Source: Serendipita indica DSM 11827 (Eukaryota > Basidiomycota > Agaricomycetes > Sebacinales > Serendipitaceae). From it: a stretch of DNA of 64,000 nt. The stretch covers positions 186,001 to 250,000 of the forward strand of contig CAJVGD010000013.1 in assembly GCA_910890315.1 (NCBI GenBank). Reading direction: 5' to 3'. A program made the translations under genes and the position numbers. Shown one piece after another: positions 1 to 12,140 of this stretch. Position 1 is the stretch's first letter, and each line of letters begins with the position of its first letter. The notes beneath the pieces were generated by a model. It saw nothing but the letters and a program-made list of their open reading frames with translations. It was not told the origin of the DNA and ran no database searches.

Positions 1-3000
1 ATCAATAACCTGGTGCAAGAGGTGGTCAATAATCGTGATCCCCTTTCTCGAGCCGGGTGTACTTCTGCATTCGGGGCCATCTACATCTACGCTGGCGGTC
101 TAGCGGCTCAAGCTTACTTGAAGACCGTGCTCAACGTCCTCATTTCCCTCAGCAATGATCCTCATCCCGTGGTACACTACTGGTCCCTTCAAGCCCTGGG
201 ACAAGTCATCGCTGCTTCCAGCTTATCGTACGGACCATACATCTCGAACACCATCGCTTTGGTCTTTAAAGTCTATAGTATGGAATCCCACGAGCCAGAG
301 GGAGGCTCCCTATCTCAGGCGAATCTCAGTGCGGATCTTCCAACCTACCAAGCACTTTGCCGCATACTCGACGGAGTGATATCCGCCATTGGCCCAGAGC
401 TTCAAGAATCTTCCAAATACCGCAGACGAATAAGCGATCTTGTCTTCGCATTCCTGGAGTACGAGGACGAAGGCGTTGGCGTTGAGGCAATTCAGTGCCT
501 CCGGCAAATGCTTATGTTTGCGCCATCGAAAATGGACATGGTCGACCTGGTCACTCGCTTCAAGACCTATCTTGCCTCGCCTAGACGGCCTCTCAAGGTC
601 GCGTCCATCAACGCGCTCTACCAACTGGTACAGCGTGATGCATTCCTTCTCTCCAAAGTGGGCGGGGATAAGCTCGTGGAAGTTCTGTTTGGCATGCTTG
701 ATGAAGAAGACTCATTAAGCATCGAAGGAGTCAAGAGCATCATTATCAGCTGGCTCACTCAAACTGTCACCGCTGCTCCGTCGGCATGGATTGAACTCTG
801 TCAACGTATTATGGCGAGGACGACGGCAGCTGCCCAACAAGCGGTCCCACCAACCACTGGCCCCAAAGCTGGAGCATTTCAAGACGAGGAATCAGAGTCT
901 CTGGGCGCTTCGGGTGCACAGAACGAGGGAGGTTCTGGACACTCGACCGCTCGTTGGAGAACGCAGCTATTCGCAATGGACTGCCTCCATCGCATCTGTC
1001 TCGTGGTCGCTGCTTCTGGTCGTCAGGAGCATTTGGACCTACGGTTTGCCAAGCAACATTCCATTGCTGTCAAGGGACTCCTTGTCAGTCGGATTCCAGA
1101 TCTAGTGAAGATGGCCTTCAGCGCAAGCGCTGCCTATGTCACTGAGATTCGCCTCGCGGGGCTTCTTGTCCTTCGCGATGTCATCCAGGTCTGTTCATTG
1201 GCTTCACATTTTTAACGTGACCTGATGGTTTGAAGATATTCGCCACTTCTCCAGATCCCGATTACGACGGTTCTTTGCTCCTGGAGCAATACCAAGCTCC
1301 TATCACCGCAGCACTTACTCCCGCCTTCTCATCGGACTCTACGCCGGAGATCCTCTCCTCGGCTGTTCAAGTGTGCGCCATCTTCGTGGGTTGCGGGGTC
1401 ATCAAGGATGTCAACAAGATGGGAAGAATTCTGAAACTGCTAACCGGTGCACTAGAGCAATCGAAATGTAGTAGGCATCTAATATGCTCCTGGCTACGTA
1501 CTAATTCGCGACAGCTTCCAACTCGTTTACTATTGGAGATGTGAAACAAATTTCTCCAAATGCTGCAGTGACTCTCAAAATTTCTACTTTGACGGCATGG
1601 GCAGAGTTGTACATCGCTAGTCCTCAGCAGGAGTACCTCAAAGCGGTCATTGAGCCATACAGGGAGACTCTATCTTCGTTGTGGATTGGCATCTTGCGTG
1701 ACTATGCTAGCATTCGTGGCGATTCTGAAGTGCTCCAAGATCCTACCTCGAGCTCGATGGATGGTTTATATCTCAACGTCGGCAAGGAGATCCTTCTTCC
1801 GGTGAGTGAAACCTTGCCATATTGGCCCACCTAACAACTCGTAGTACTATGATGATGCTTGGTATCGCATTCTCAAAGCGATTGCTATCATGATGCAATC
1901 GCGAGATCCGTTCATCCTTCGAGCGATGGACGGAAAGGAAGGTCCCGGCGAGCCAGCGCCAGAGGGTCCGACCGCGTTGTTCTTTGTCGTATTTGGCCTC
2001 GTATTCGAAGCACTTGTTCAATCCTCGACAAATGCCGCCTCGTCTGCATCTGGAAGGCTTGTGACTATTGCCGCACTCGAAGCAATGGAGAGTTTGGTAC
2101 GACCAGAGTATGCTGGTAGCGCGATACTCGACAATACCATCTTTGAGGAGTTTAGCAACTTGTGCTACAGAATGGCCATGATGGAGACGGCCGAGGTGCA
2201 CATCCCGTTGGTCAAAACCGTGGCAAGTCTGGCTAGCACACAGTTCAAGAAGACTTCTATTGGGTGAGTCAGATAGGTGTTCGATATTGCTGGGCTCACC
2301 TCTGGTAGGAACGGCACCTCGTCCGGCATGTCTTCGACGGTTCAACTCACACATTGCCTTCGAATCTGCTCATATGTTCTTCGACGAGCACTCCCCTCGT
2401 CAGGAACGCCTTCGAGTAGTAAGTTCGTGGACCCAACCGAGACCATCTAATTTTCGCTTACAGCTGCCAATTCTGAAACCAAAATTACCTTGCTCAAGAC
2501 GTCGTTTGCGGCACTGGGTCAGATTGGCACCGCATTTGGTTCTGATACTAAAGAAGATATCCGAGGCATCTCCATTGCTCTGTACTCTGGTACGGCCATT
2601 GTCCATGGTCGATAGAATCTGACAACCATGCAAGAACTTTTGAAGGACGAAATCTCTGAACAGGATCTTGTCGGGCCTTCTTTACCAGCCCTCAAGCTGA
2701 TGCTAGAATCGCCTCCGCATACTGCGAACCGACTTGAAACGTACTCGCGTCTGATACATGGGCTTCTGTCGTGTTGTTTACAGAACATTGACGAAACCAG
2801 GTTAGTTATACCATTCCCGAACACCAGAGCTCATACGTTGCTAGTAACCGCTCTGGACCCATTGTGACGCTAAAGACGAAGAACAATCTCATGGCGTCTG
2901 TGCTCATTCTCACGACACTTCCTCCAACTCTCAAGATCAGTCGGGCGCTGATCGATCAATACTGCTACTTGGTGTCCCAAAGGATGAGCGATGGCTCGGA

Positions 3001-3606
3001 CGTCAGTGTTATTAGTGCATATCAGGCTATTACTTATTCCCTTTAGTGCACTTTGACGGCAGCACAATGTGCGAAGACGCTCATCACGGCGTCGCTCGCC
3101 CCGACAACAAACCCAGTTCTCAAACACTGTGCTGGGCTATTGATTCCGTCATTGATCGGCGTTGTCTCTAATGCAGCAACATGCGTCGATAGCCAAGAGA
3201 AACTCGCGGCAGTCACCCCGGCTCTGGACGAAGCGCTCAAGACATTTACCCTATTTTTCAATGGTGTCCCAGAGGCCTCCCGTCAGTCTACTTATACAGT
3301 CCCAATCAATTCACCCACTGAACGTTTGATGTAGGACAAGCGGCTTTGGGTGTCATTCTACCCACTTTAGCACTCTTGCTGGACCCATCGCGCACACCTC
3401 CGTCGCCGTTGCATGCCCAAGCGATTCCCTTGGTATTAAACTTTGCGAGCTCGGCTCCCGGGCCGTTCAAGGAAGTCACGGATGGACTTGACACTGGAGC
3501 ACGAGAGGTCCTAGAGGCGTCCGTTCGACAAGTCGTCGCAGGACGGCAGCAAGCCTCTACGGCGCAAGTAGCTGCAAAGCCTCAGATATCATTGAAGGCG
3601 TTTTAA
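1..3606 (+). CDS. LAA1: HEATR5/Laa1-type HEAT-repeat trafficking protein, 3' part
   Basis: The gene enters from the left edge, so only the C-terminal part is present. It ends at TAA 3604-3606. The first readable stretch (residues LSRAGCTSAFGAIYIYAGG, then HPVVHYWSLQALGQVI) is the signature of the HEATR5/Laa1 family. These are long HEAT-repeat proteins that bind the AP-1 clathrin adaptor and act in trans-Golgi to endosome traffic. The rest is helical HEAT repeats broken by several short introns, visible near 1185-1240, 1465-1545, 1800-1845 and 2264-2310, so no single frame covers it. No frame-breaking lesion was seen in the parts I read. The family assignment is from sequence recognition; exact exon borders are not resolved. 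Confidence 0.8.
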
Positions 3607-4035
3607 GTTGAATCATATAGAGTATTTTGTTATCAGCTTTCAACTTTTTGGGGCAAATTTTAGCATGGCCGGAGCCGTCTCGGTGCGTCGCCGAAGTTGC
3701 CGTTTGCGCGCGCATTGTCGGCTTCCAACGTCAGCTGGCCGTCATACGACTAGACGCAGGGTGGTTTTGTAAAAAAAGTACGTAAAAAATAGACGGGTAG
3801 TGGACGTCACGCGACACGGCAAATGGATCGACGATGCGAGCTCAGTTGGGAGTAGAGGCCAGGCGGATACAGCCAGGACAAGTCTCCGCACTTCTTGGAC
3901 CTGACCGCGTCCATCTGTAATCTGTCCCGAGTTTAGCTAAACGCATCAGACGCGCCCTCATTACTACTCCTACCTTGTATGTTTACTTGAGCCGCGATTG
4001 TTGGACGTGACCATCTGACTGCCCAGCCAGCGTGC
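3607..4035. other. Intergenic region between LAA1 and NAA30
   Basis: About 430 bases with no convincing coding signal. It holds the LAA1 3' end and the NAA30 promoter. I recognise no TATA box or known operator. Confidence 0.5.
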
Positions 4036-5568
4036 ATGGACAAAGTCACCTTCAGCAACGCAGGCGTCTTCTATCGACAGTACAATGGCGAGTCTGACTT
4101 GCGATACATCATGAGTCTCGTCCAGAACGAACTTAGCGAGCCCTATGTGATCTATACCTATCGCTACTTTCTCCAAGGATGGTCAGCCCATTCCTCTTTC
4201 TTATCGCTACACGGGACTGATTTCGCTACTCTAGGCCAAACCTCTCATTCCTCGTATGTCCTACCATGTTTGGAGTCTCGCCCGTCCCCCAAATTTCCCG
4301 CCTCCCCTCCCTCCCAAGACGAGCCCTATGGGTTCGAAACACCCGACGAGGATGCGTTTGAAAGGGGGACTATATCCCCCCAGCCTCGCTATCCAATCCC
4401 GACCTATTCTTTCATCCCCCGTCCCTTGCTTATCAGCAACTCTGACTCATCCCGGTCTTGACAGGCCTTTCCCGAATTGGACGACACGTCGGATCCAGAT
4501 GTCGCTCATGCACAAGAGCCCATCGGGGTCATCGTGTGTAAGCAATCGCTTCACAAAGGCAAGAACAACAGGGGTTACATTGCCATGCTTAGCGTCGATA
4601 GGGCGTGGCGTAAACGCGGTATCGGTTAGTCTTTCGCTCTCATTGTCTCTTATCGCTCACGCTGACATGCTCCACCTCATTGGCCACTCCTCGTCTCCCC
4701 AATTTGGCTCGTGGACCAATAGCGAGCACGCTCGTCAAGTTGTCCATTGATATGATGACTCGCACGGGTGCAGACGAGGTTAGTATTCTGTTCTATTCTC
4801 TCTCTCGATATTGACACGGCATAGATTGTCCTCGAAACCGAAGTGGATAACACTGCCGCGCTCGGACTCTACGCTTCACTTGGGTTCATCCGCGAAAAGC
4901 GTCTGTACCGGTTCTACATGAACGGAAAAGACGCGTTTCGTCTCGTTCTCCCCGTCATCCCCGAGGAGAACCTATTCTTCCCTTCAGCAAAGGCAACTGC
5001 GGTGACGGGTACGTCCAAAGTTGTCGATAAGGCGCTCGCGTCTGAATTCGGTACTCTAGACAAGGCCGTTCAAAGCAGCACGGTCCCTATCGCCGTCCCA
5101 CAACCCATGCACATCTCCTCTCTCGGAACAGCCAAACACAAAGTAGTGATGCTCGAGACACCACCATCACCAGGCCTTCTCCACGCATCCACGGCCCCGC
5201 CCGCGACACGTCTCAACAAGACGAGTGGCCTCGGCGTCGACGGAGAGAGATTTGCATTGGGTGGGCTGTTAGGCGCAGCTGCCCCGCGTTCCGTCGAGTC
5301 GACGGATAGCTTTGCTCTCTATGGCGCACATATCCCGGCCTCAATCTCCCCACCTATCCCGCCTCGTCCTACAGGTAATACCGACATCTCCCCTCGTAAT
5401 GGATCTGGGATCTCGGTTCGTGGTGGTGCTGTTACGGGAGGGATCGGGGCTGCGCTTGCGCGAGGTGCGGCTAGTGGTCTAGGCGGTGGAGCGTCGCATT
5501 CTGCGCCTGTGATTAGGCGGTTTGCGTACGACGACGATGACGATGATTACTATATCAGCGGTCGTTAG
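4036..5568 (+). CDS. NAA30: NatC N-terminal acetyltransferase catalytic subunit (NAA30/Mak3)
   Basis: A GNAT-fold enzyme that acetylates the N-terminal Met of nascent proteins beginning Met plus a hydrophobic residue, as part of ribosome-associated NatC. Read through four introns, the protein has the Mak3 landmarks in order: [13 protein letters not shown] near the start, [19 protein letters not shown], the acetyl-CoA loop RKRGIG, then [20 protein letters not shown] and DAFRLVLP. The start at 4036 is the first ATG in frame with this conserved N-terminus. Introns fall at about 4182-4235, 4253-4463, 4625-4730 and 4778-4825. After the catalytic domain comes a long tail of about 190 residues, rich in Pro, Ser and Gly and ending in an Asp run (DDDDDDYY). 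Yeast Mak3 lacks such a tail, which is probably disordered. Confidence 0.88.
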
Positions 5569-6036
5569 ATGGTACGACAGCTCGTTCTCAAAGTATTCCC
5601 ATACCGGTCAAGTATTCCAACTTCAATCAACTCATCGCCAAACTCCAATTCATCCACCAAACAAATCACATACCAAAGCTACTTATAATCCTCGCTCCCT
5701 CGAATCTTTTTATCGTTTGCCGCTCATGGCTTGTTGTTTGTTGTTGCTCATTGGCTCGCGACTTGCTCGTCATTTGTGTGTCTAGCATCCTATCGTCTTG
5801 TTGTCGGTTCCTAGCTGGGCTCTTCGAGTATACCTTTCACTGGTCGTCTGCTCGGCACTCGGTGCCCGTCCTCTGACCGCTCGTCCATTCTACCTTGATG
5901 GACGTCTAAACTTGTACCATGTCATTATGCCAATTGCATCTTTATCATTGCCGTTTTAGTCACCGTAAGACTGAGGGTTGTGAGGGTATGTGAGGGTCGA
6001 AAGAATAGAGAAAAAGTCTAGAGATGGATACAGTCG
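5569..6036. other. Convergent intergenic region, NAA30 and QCR6 3' ends
   Basis: About 470 bases between two convergent stop codons. The sequence is pyrimidine-rich at first (5640-5800). I see no coding signal, only the expected 3' untranslated parts. Confidence 0.5.
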
Positions 6037-6770
6037 TCACTTTAGCTTGGCGAAAAGCTTTGGTGCAGCGCATTCCTGGTTATTTCGTGAGCATAGACGC
6101 CAAAACGAGTTGGAATAAACGCACGTTTACGCAGTGCATCATGCTGTCGGGGTTCGTCAGCACATGTCAGATGGAGGTGTGACGAGACGTACTGGACTGG
6201 ATATACGGGTAACAGAGACGGAAAACAAAGTGGATATATCAGTAAAGTGCGAAATCCATCTCGACGAGACAGCAGACGTACACCTGTGAGCCATGTTCAG
6301 CACGAGCAAACAGGTACAAAGACCGGAATAGGCGGATGTAATGTAAAATAACGAAATGCACGCACATTTCCTCGACGCAGTCTTCGTGCTTGAAGCCCTG
6401 ACCGCTCTGGACCTTTTCCTGACAATGTTCAAAGTGCTTTTTGGCGCCTTTGCACTCGGGTGTCTCGCTGCACTCTTCACGAATCTCGTCTGCGGGCTAT
6501 TCGTCGAACCAATACACGCGCCAAACAATTTCGCAACGAGTTGTGATGCCGGCGGTGTTCGTTTTCAACAAAATCGACTTTTGTCAACATACAAACGCCA
6601 ATTGCCTAGAAGATGAAAATAAAAAGACGTACGTCGACGGGTTCTTCAGGTTCTTCTTCCTCCTTTGCCTCTTCGCCGCCCTCTGCCTTTGACTCGTTGT
6701 TCGTCTCCTCTGCTGGCTTTTCCTCTGCGTGCGCCTGTGGAATCAACGCGGCGAATAATTCGGATAGCAT
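6037..6770 (-). CDS. QCR6: Ubiquinol-cytochrome c reductase hinge protein (complex III subunit 6)
   Basis: The small acidic hinge subunit of respiratory complex III, which helps cytochrome c1 dock with cytochrome c in the mitochondrial intermembrane space. It is invisible as one ORF because it is split into small exons. Exon 1 (6770-6633) starts with ATG and encodes an acidic N-terminus (EEAKEEEEPEEP). Exon 2 (6496-6366) encodes the cysteine-patterned core (PADEIREEC, CKGAKKHFEHCQEKV, KHEDCVEE). Exon 3 (6143-6131) is 13 bases (MMHC). Exon 4 (6075-6037) encodes ECAAPKLFAKLK and the TGA stop. The twin Cys-x9-Cys-like pattern matches the family. The exon 2 to exon 3 join yields about four residues fewer than the human and yeast proteins, so a further microexon may lie in that intron. 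Confidence 0.85.
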
Positions 6771-7200
6771 CGTCCTCTTTTATTACTTGTATCCACTAAA
6801 CTCGGGCGGACGGGCAGGCGGCGGGCCTTGATGGAGTCGTGGTCGAACAGTCGAAATCCACAATACTCGGTTGGTCCCGACCGCGACTTTGTTCGACAAA
6901 GGCAGGCCAGGGTATTCACGTATCCTATTTTGTAGATTAGAACCTTCAATCTCATAGCAAGCGAATTCATCTCTCTTGACCACCAGGAATGCGCGACGGG
7001 TATACGGCAGACGGTTGACCTGGCCATAACGAGGAATAAATCTCAATCACTTCTGCTCAGGTTTTATCTGAAAAGTAGCAACCTCGAGACAGCACTGCAC
7101 CATAGTGGCTCCGCTAGAAGATAGAACTGCGTCCCACTAAGATCCTTCGCACACTGTATATGAAATGTAAGATATATTAACAATGATTACAATCACAGAT
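6771..7200. other. QCR6 promoter and NLR 3' UTR region
   Basis: This 430-base stretch lies upstream of QCR6 and downstream of the NLR stop codon. The part at 6771-7000 has a diverged copy at 12190-12490. The part at 7130-7200 (ACTGTATATGAAA and a TTATTGGCTTCCG that begins at the NLR stop) recurs at 14605-14660 and, more weakly, at 12690-12740. The minus-strand ORFs here do not keep the same frame between the copies, so I do not call them coding. Confidence 0.6.
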
Positions 7201-10200
7201 TTATTGGCTTCCGCCTTTTCGAACCTCTGTCCAGGAGCGGCCACAATGAAAATTGGTAAAATCAAACTCTGTCAAACGGGACCGGCTTTCTGGAGGTATT
7301 GTCAGGAGAAGGCGTGGGTTTACTAGTCTATGTCGATTGTCTGGCGGGATCCAAAATAGTAATTTCCCAGAGGATTTGACCCAGCCCTCGCGTGTAAGTG
7401 AGCACTTTTTGAAGCCGGGTATGAGTAGGTTCAGCGGAGTATCTTTTGCTCTTGCACCCTTTTCTTTAGACTGCGTCGCGCCTGCGTCTAACACCATTTG
7501 TTAGAATATGAACGACAAGCAAAGCCTTATTCACCTATCTTGGCATCCCATACTCGGACTGTTCGATCGTCTGAGCCTGAGGCAATGCGCATGCCATCCG
7601 GGGAAAATGCGATAACGTTAACGAAGCCTTGGTGCCCTCGAAGCGGCTCTCCCAACGGCTGACCCGTGCCTGCATCCCATAATCGAATCGTTTCGTCGCA
7701 CGAGCCAGAGACAATTCGTGAGCCGTCTGGTGAGAATGCGACCGCTCTAACTGCCTTTTTGTGACCTCGAAATGGCTCTCCCAATGGCCGACCACTGTCT
7801 ACGTCCCACAGTCTAATCGTGTTATCTCCCGAACCGGAAATGATTCGCGATCCGTCTGGCGAGAATGCAACAGCCATGACGCCACTTTCGTGACCTTCGA
7901 GCGGTTCTCCTAATGGCAGACCGGTTTCCAGGTTCCATAGTCTGATTTTGCCATCCCACGAGCCAGATGCGATTTGTGCACCGTCTGGGGCGAATGCGAG
8001 GCAAGATGCCGAACCTTGGAATGGTCCTCCCATTAGATGACCAGTTTCTGCATTCCACAGTAGAATAGTTTGATCGGAAGAGCTAGAGACGATTCTCAAG
8101 CCGTCAGGCGAGAATGCGACTCTAGAGACTCTGCCTTTATGACCTTGGGTGGACGTCCACAACAGCTGCCCAGTGTTTGCGTCCCACGCACGTAATCGAA
8201 AGAGCTTGTCGTCCAAACTAGATATAATTTTCGAGCCATCTGGGGATACTGTAATGATATCGACAGTATTTTGGTGGCCTAGGAATGGATTTCTTAATGG
8301 CAGACCCGTATCGGCGTCCCATTGTCTGATCGTGTGGCCTCGTGAGCCAGAGATGATTCGCAAGCCGTCTGGAGAAAATAAGACGGTCTCTACGCTTCTC
8401 TGGTGACCTCGAAATGACTCTCCCAATGGCTGCCTACTGTCTACGTCCCACAGTCTCACCATCTTATCCTCCGAGCCAGAAACGATTCGCGACCCATCAG
8501 GCGAGAATGCGATGTCGTAGACAGATCTTTCATGCCCTTCGAGAGGCTCTCCTAAAGGCTGACCAGTGACTCCATCCCAGAGTCGAATCATCCAATCCCA
8601 AGAGCCGGAGGCGATGAGTGAACCGTCTGGGGAGAATGCAACAGCAACAACACAAGATGTATGGCCTTGGAGTGGCTCTCCCAGTGGCTGGCCTGTGTTT
8701 GCGTTCCATAGCCTAACCGTCTGATCCCAGGAGCCGGAAACGACTCGTGAGCCATCCGGTGAGAATTCTACAGCGGCAACCAAGCTTTTGTGACCTTTGA
8801 ATGGCTCAGCAAGCGGCTCGCCGGTGACTGCATCCCACAGTCGAATTGTCCGGTCAGCGGAGCCGGAGACGATTCGCGAGCCGTCTGGGGAGTATGCGAC
8901 GGCATTGACCGAGCCTGAGTGACCTAAGAGTGGCCCTCCAGATGAATGTCCAGTCTCTGCATCCCATAGTCGAATTGTGTTGTCCAATGAGCCTGATGCG
9001 ACTCGTGAACCGTCTGGAGAGAACGCAACGGCTTCGACTCCATTTTCATGGCCTTGCAGTGGATCTCCTAGTGTATGGCCAGTTCCCGCATCCCATAACC
9101 GAATACTCTTGTCGCTCGATCCAGAGACAATCAGTGAGCCATCCGGAGAGAATGCGACAGCGTTGACAGGGAGTCTATGACCTCGAAGGGCTTCTCCCAA
9201 TGGTTGCCCAGTGATTGCATCCCATAGTCGAATTGTATTATCAGAAGAGCCAGAGACGATTCGCAAGCCGTCTGGTGAGAATGCGACAGCCGTCACAGCC
9301 TTTTGGTGACCATGAAGAACACCAGAGAACTCTGGATACGTCTCGTCAAGCCCTTGAGTCACAGCGAAGGTTCTTGGAAACCATTTTAACGCTTCGGTAT
9401 GCATTATAGACTTTGTAGGAGCAAATGGCAGCGCAGAAATATAGATGTGTGGAGCGCTATCCTGGATTGGCACCGAAAATGACATTGTAAACCGTTGCAG
9501 CTCAGTCATGGTGGCTCTGATTCTCTCTTCAATCTATATTTTTGTCAAGATATGAGATTCACAGGGATTGGCCACTCACTCCTTTGCAACGAGTAACAGT
9601 TCGAAGACCATTTATCACTCGTGGCACTCCTCCAATGAAGCTCAGAATCTCCATCCAGTATAACACGTGTGGAATTTGGATGGCCCGTCGAATATCGTCC
9701 TCGAGCTTGGATCGCCAGTTGTCGTCTGTTTCCGCCAGATGGAATAACCAATGAGAGCTAGCATATCGAAGTCGTCTCCGAATGAATTTCGATACCTTGG
9801 TTTCAAGATTTTTGATCTGGCTATTGAGGGAGAACGACGACTCGATTTGGCAGATGTTAAACCTGAGACCTTCAGCCGGCGACTGGAGGCATTTGAAGCA
9901 CCACGAGGCAGCTTGGCCATGTGCTTTCAAGACATTAATGTAGATCCTATTGCCGCTATTGGCTTCTGGAGCGACGGAGCAGCGCCGAAGGTATTCGACA
10001 AAGGTAGGATGCCTGAATTGAATCAGGCTTGTCCCATCTTCGATAAGTACGCTTCCAAGGTTTTGTACCAACGCCTTGGCGCTCCCTTTGATTTTAGCAT
10101 GCTTGAGAGCGTCGTCCAGATCTTCAGAAGTGAGTGGTTCAAATGCTGCAAGCAGCAGAGCCAGCATCTCATACATAATAGTATAGTAGGCGGGGTTTGT

Positions 10201-11866
10201 GCGTTCGAAGATGAGACAATACAGATCGTCTATCCCCCCATCCTCGTCTATGGACATCAGACGATTGTATATGTCTTCAGGAGGGCTCAAGCTAGTCTTG
10301 TCACTGAGCATTCGACATGCGGTACTTGCCCAGATGAAGAGCCCGTTGGCCTTCTCCACCAATCGCTCTCTTTTGTCCTGTGATAGTACGCCATACAGCG
10401 ACTGATGCACGTAGGTGGCAATATCGTCGATATTATCGTGGTGACTGACGTCGTGTAGCCGGTCCTTTAACTGGGCTTTGATCGAGAGGGGCTGTAAAAC
10501 CGACTCGATGATGGGGTCCGGTCGACTCGTGATAAATATCTTGAGGTTGCTGGTTTCTCGAGCAGCCATAGCAAGACCATCCAACAGCTCCTTTCGGTGC
10601 GTTCCGGATTTACATTCGTCAACCGCGTCGACGACAAGAATCGCGCGTCCTTGTAGATGCTTGAGTGGACTGGTGACCAACGTTCGGATCTGGTCCTGGA
10701 ACGAACTTCGCATGATGGCGGGATTTCGCTTGACGGTCTCAGCGATATGAGGCGCGAGTTCGGGCATGTGCTGCACGAGTTCTCTCGCTAATGTCGAACA
10801 AAACTTCTCCGTGGTAGATCCCTCACTGTTGGCGAGGGAGAAGAAGAATTGGGCCCCAAGCGTTCCTTCGCTTCTCCATGCTTGCGCCACGGACATTGCT
10901 ACAGTGGATTTTCCGGAGCCTGCTATATCGCAAAGCCAAAAGATTGGCTTCTCCGACATGTCGTCCTCCGCCCAGCGCCAAATTGTCTCAAGGACAGCCT
11001 GGCGTGTTCCTTGAAGGCAAGGATTGTGGACCGAAGATGCAACAAATGCCACCATTGGCAGCTGGAGTATGGCAGATGCGTCGACTTGGGACAGTTAGCG
11101 AGGTCCTTGAAATAACTACCGACATACCTTCTGTCAGAATAACCTTGGTATTCCGTTCAATGACCTGAAGGCGCAATGCCGCGAAAAAACCCAGTTTCTC
11201 CTGTCATCTATAATGAGATCACGAAGCCGACTGGCGAACCTCGTACCATGAGCTGCCTGTGTTGGTCCTCGAGATCACGATGAAACTTGCGGATATCTCC
11301 TGGGTCGAGTTTAATCTTGCTTATCGTAGTAAGCGGGCCGAAGCCGGTACGGCTTCGCTTATGCTTGTGCTGGTCGACCTTGTCATGGAATTCCCCAAGC
11401 AGTCTGGATCGGTCAGAATAGTGCAAGAATAGTCAATTTGCACGTACTTGACGTATTCAACGAGTGATTGACTGAGTGCGTCGTCTACGGCTCTCTCCTC
11501 TGGAGGGTATTTTTCGAATGCGTCGATTTGGTTCTGTACAGCGGACATGTAGCCATCCAAACGTTGTATCAGCTCGTTCCATTCGTCTTGGTTGTCGTCA
11601 GCAGTCTGTCATATTCGTCAGCGGGAGTCGTGTCAGTCTCGTCAACTCACTTGAATGACATCGATGATCGATTTTGACGTTCGACAGGCTGCCTTGAGAG
11701 GAGAAAGTATGTCTGACGCCTCGGATATGTTCCCCAGAATGTCGAAACCTGTACTGGCCACGCTGTACACTCGAGCCCTCTTGCGCGACGAGGGTACGGC
11801 AGAAGACGATGAAGCCGGCTGGTTTGTGGTTGAGCTGTTAGGTTGAGCTGAGCCTCTCGACGACAT
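7201..11866 (-). CDS. NLR-type receptor: MLKL-like helical domain, NACHT, 14 WD40 repeats, conserved tail
   Basis: A fungal NOD-like receptor of about 1,450 residues, of the HET-E-like class used in non-self recognition and regulated cell death. Order: exon 1 from ATG 11866 (MSSRGSAQ) to 11651, exon 2 11605-11448, then further small exons encode a helical N-terminus (GNISEASDILSPLKAAC, EWNELIQRLDGYMSAV) resembling MLKL/HeLo-like four-helix domains. The NACHT exon (to 9559) has Walker A GSGKST and Walker B ILVVDAVDE. The exon at 9509-7527 encodes 14 WD40 repeats of about 43 residues (VAFSPDGSRIVSGS, TIRLWDA), enough for two seven-bladed propellers. A GTGAAT donor at the apparent TAA 7528 joins the tail exon (SSGKLLFWIPPDNRHRL, FHCGRSWTEVRK), which ends at TAA 7203-7201. 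The domain calls are seen in sequence; the role in heterokaryon incompatibility or defence is inferred from the family. Confidence 0.85.
7530..9340 (-). repeat. WD40 coding tandem repeat, 14 units of about 129 bp
   Basis: The WD40 exon is a DNA-level tandem repeat. Almost every unit carries SPDGSRI, SGS, RLWDA and TGQPLGEPL at the same spacing. The ninth unit is two residues longer than the norm and the eleventh lacks its first strand. High similarity between units is typical of fungal NLRs whose recognition repeats evolve by unequal exchange. Confidence 0.85.
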
Positions 11867-12140
11867 CGTGGACGTGGATGGCTCTAAGAGGTGGTAAGCG
11901 TCTGCCACTCTCCGAACCCGCACGATCCGCTGGATACACGAGGCCAGGGCTGCCCCATTTAATTTAAGATTTGAACAGCCTCATTACCAGCGAGATGACT
12001 TCTCACCTGAACAACGCCATCTCACATGTCTGGATGCACTCGGTCACTACTAGTGATGCCATGTACTATTAAACGCGATAAATAATAACTCTTTTAGTCG
12101 TCTAGCTATCCTCTGCCGTTGTCATTCCTCAAGTTGGGAT

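Noticed and set aside
6783-7046. Minus-strand ORF with fairly natural composition between QCR6 and the NLR.
   Set aside because: The related DNA at 12190-12490 does not keep this frame open, so selection on a protein is not supported.
7501-7530. TAA at 7527-7529 as the end of the NLR protein.
   Set aside because: A GTGAAT donor overlaps it, and the downstream exon encodes the tail known from this receptor family, so splicing past the stop is more likely.
8149-9409. Several plus-strand ORFs opposite the WD40 exon.
   Set aside because: They are shadows of the tandem repeat on the coding strand and repeat with its period.
11867-11923. Extension of the NLR start to 11923.
   Set aside because: The upstream start codon in that frame is GTG. 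The first ATG is 11866, which gives a plain start.
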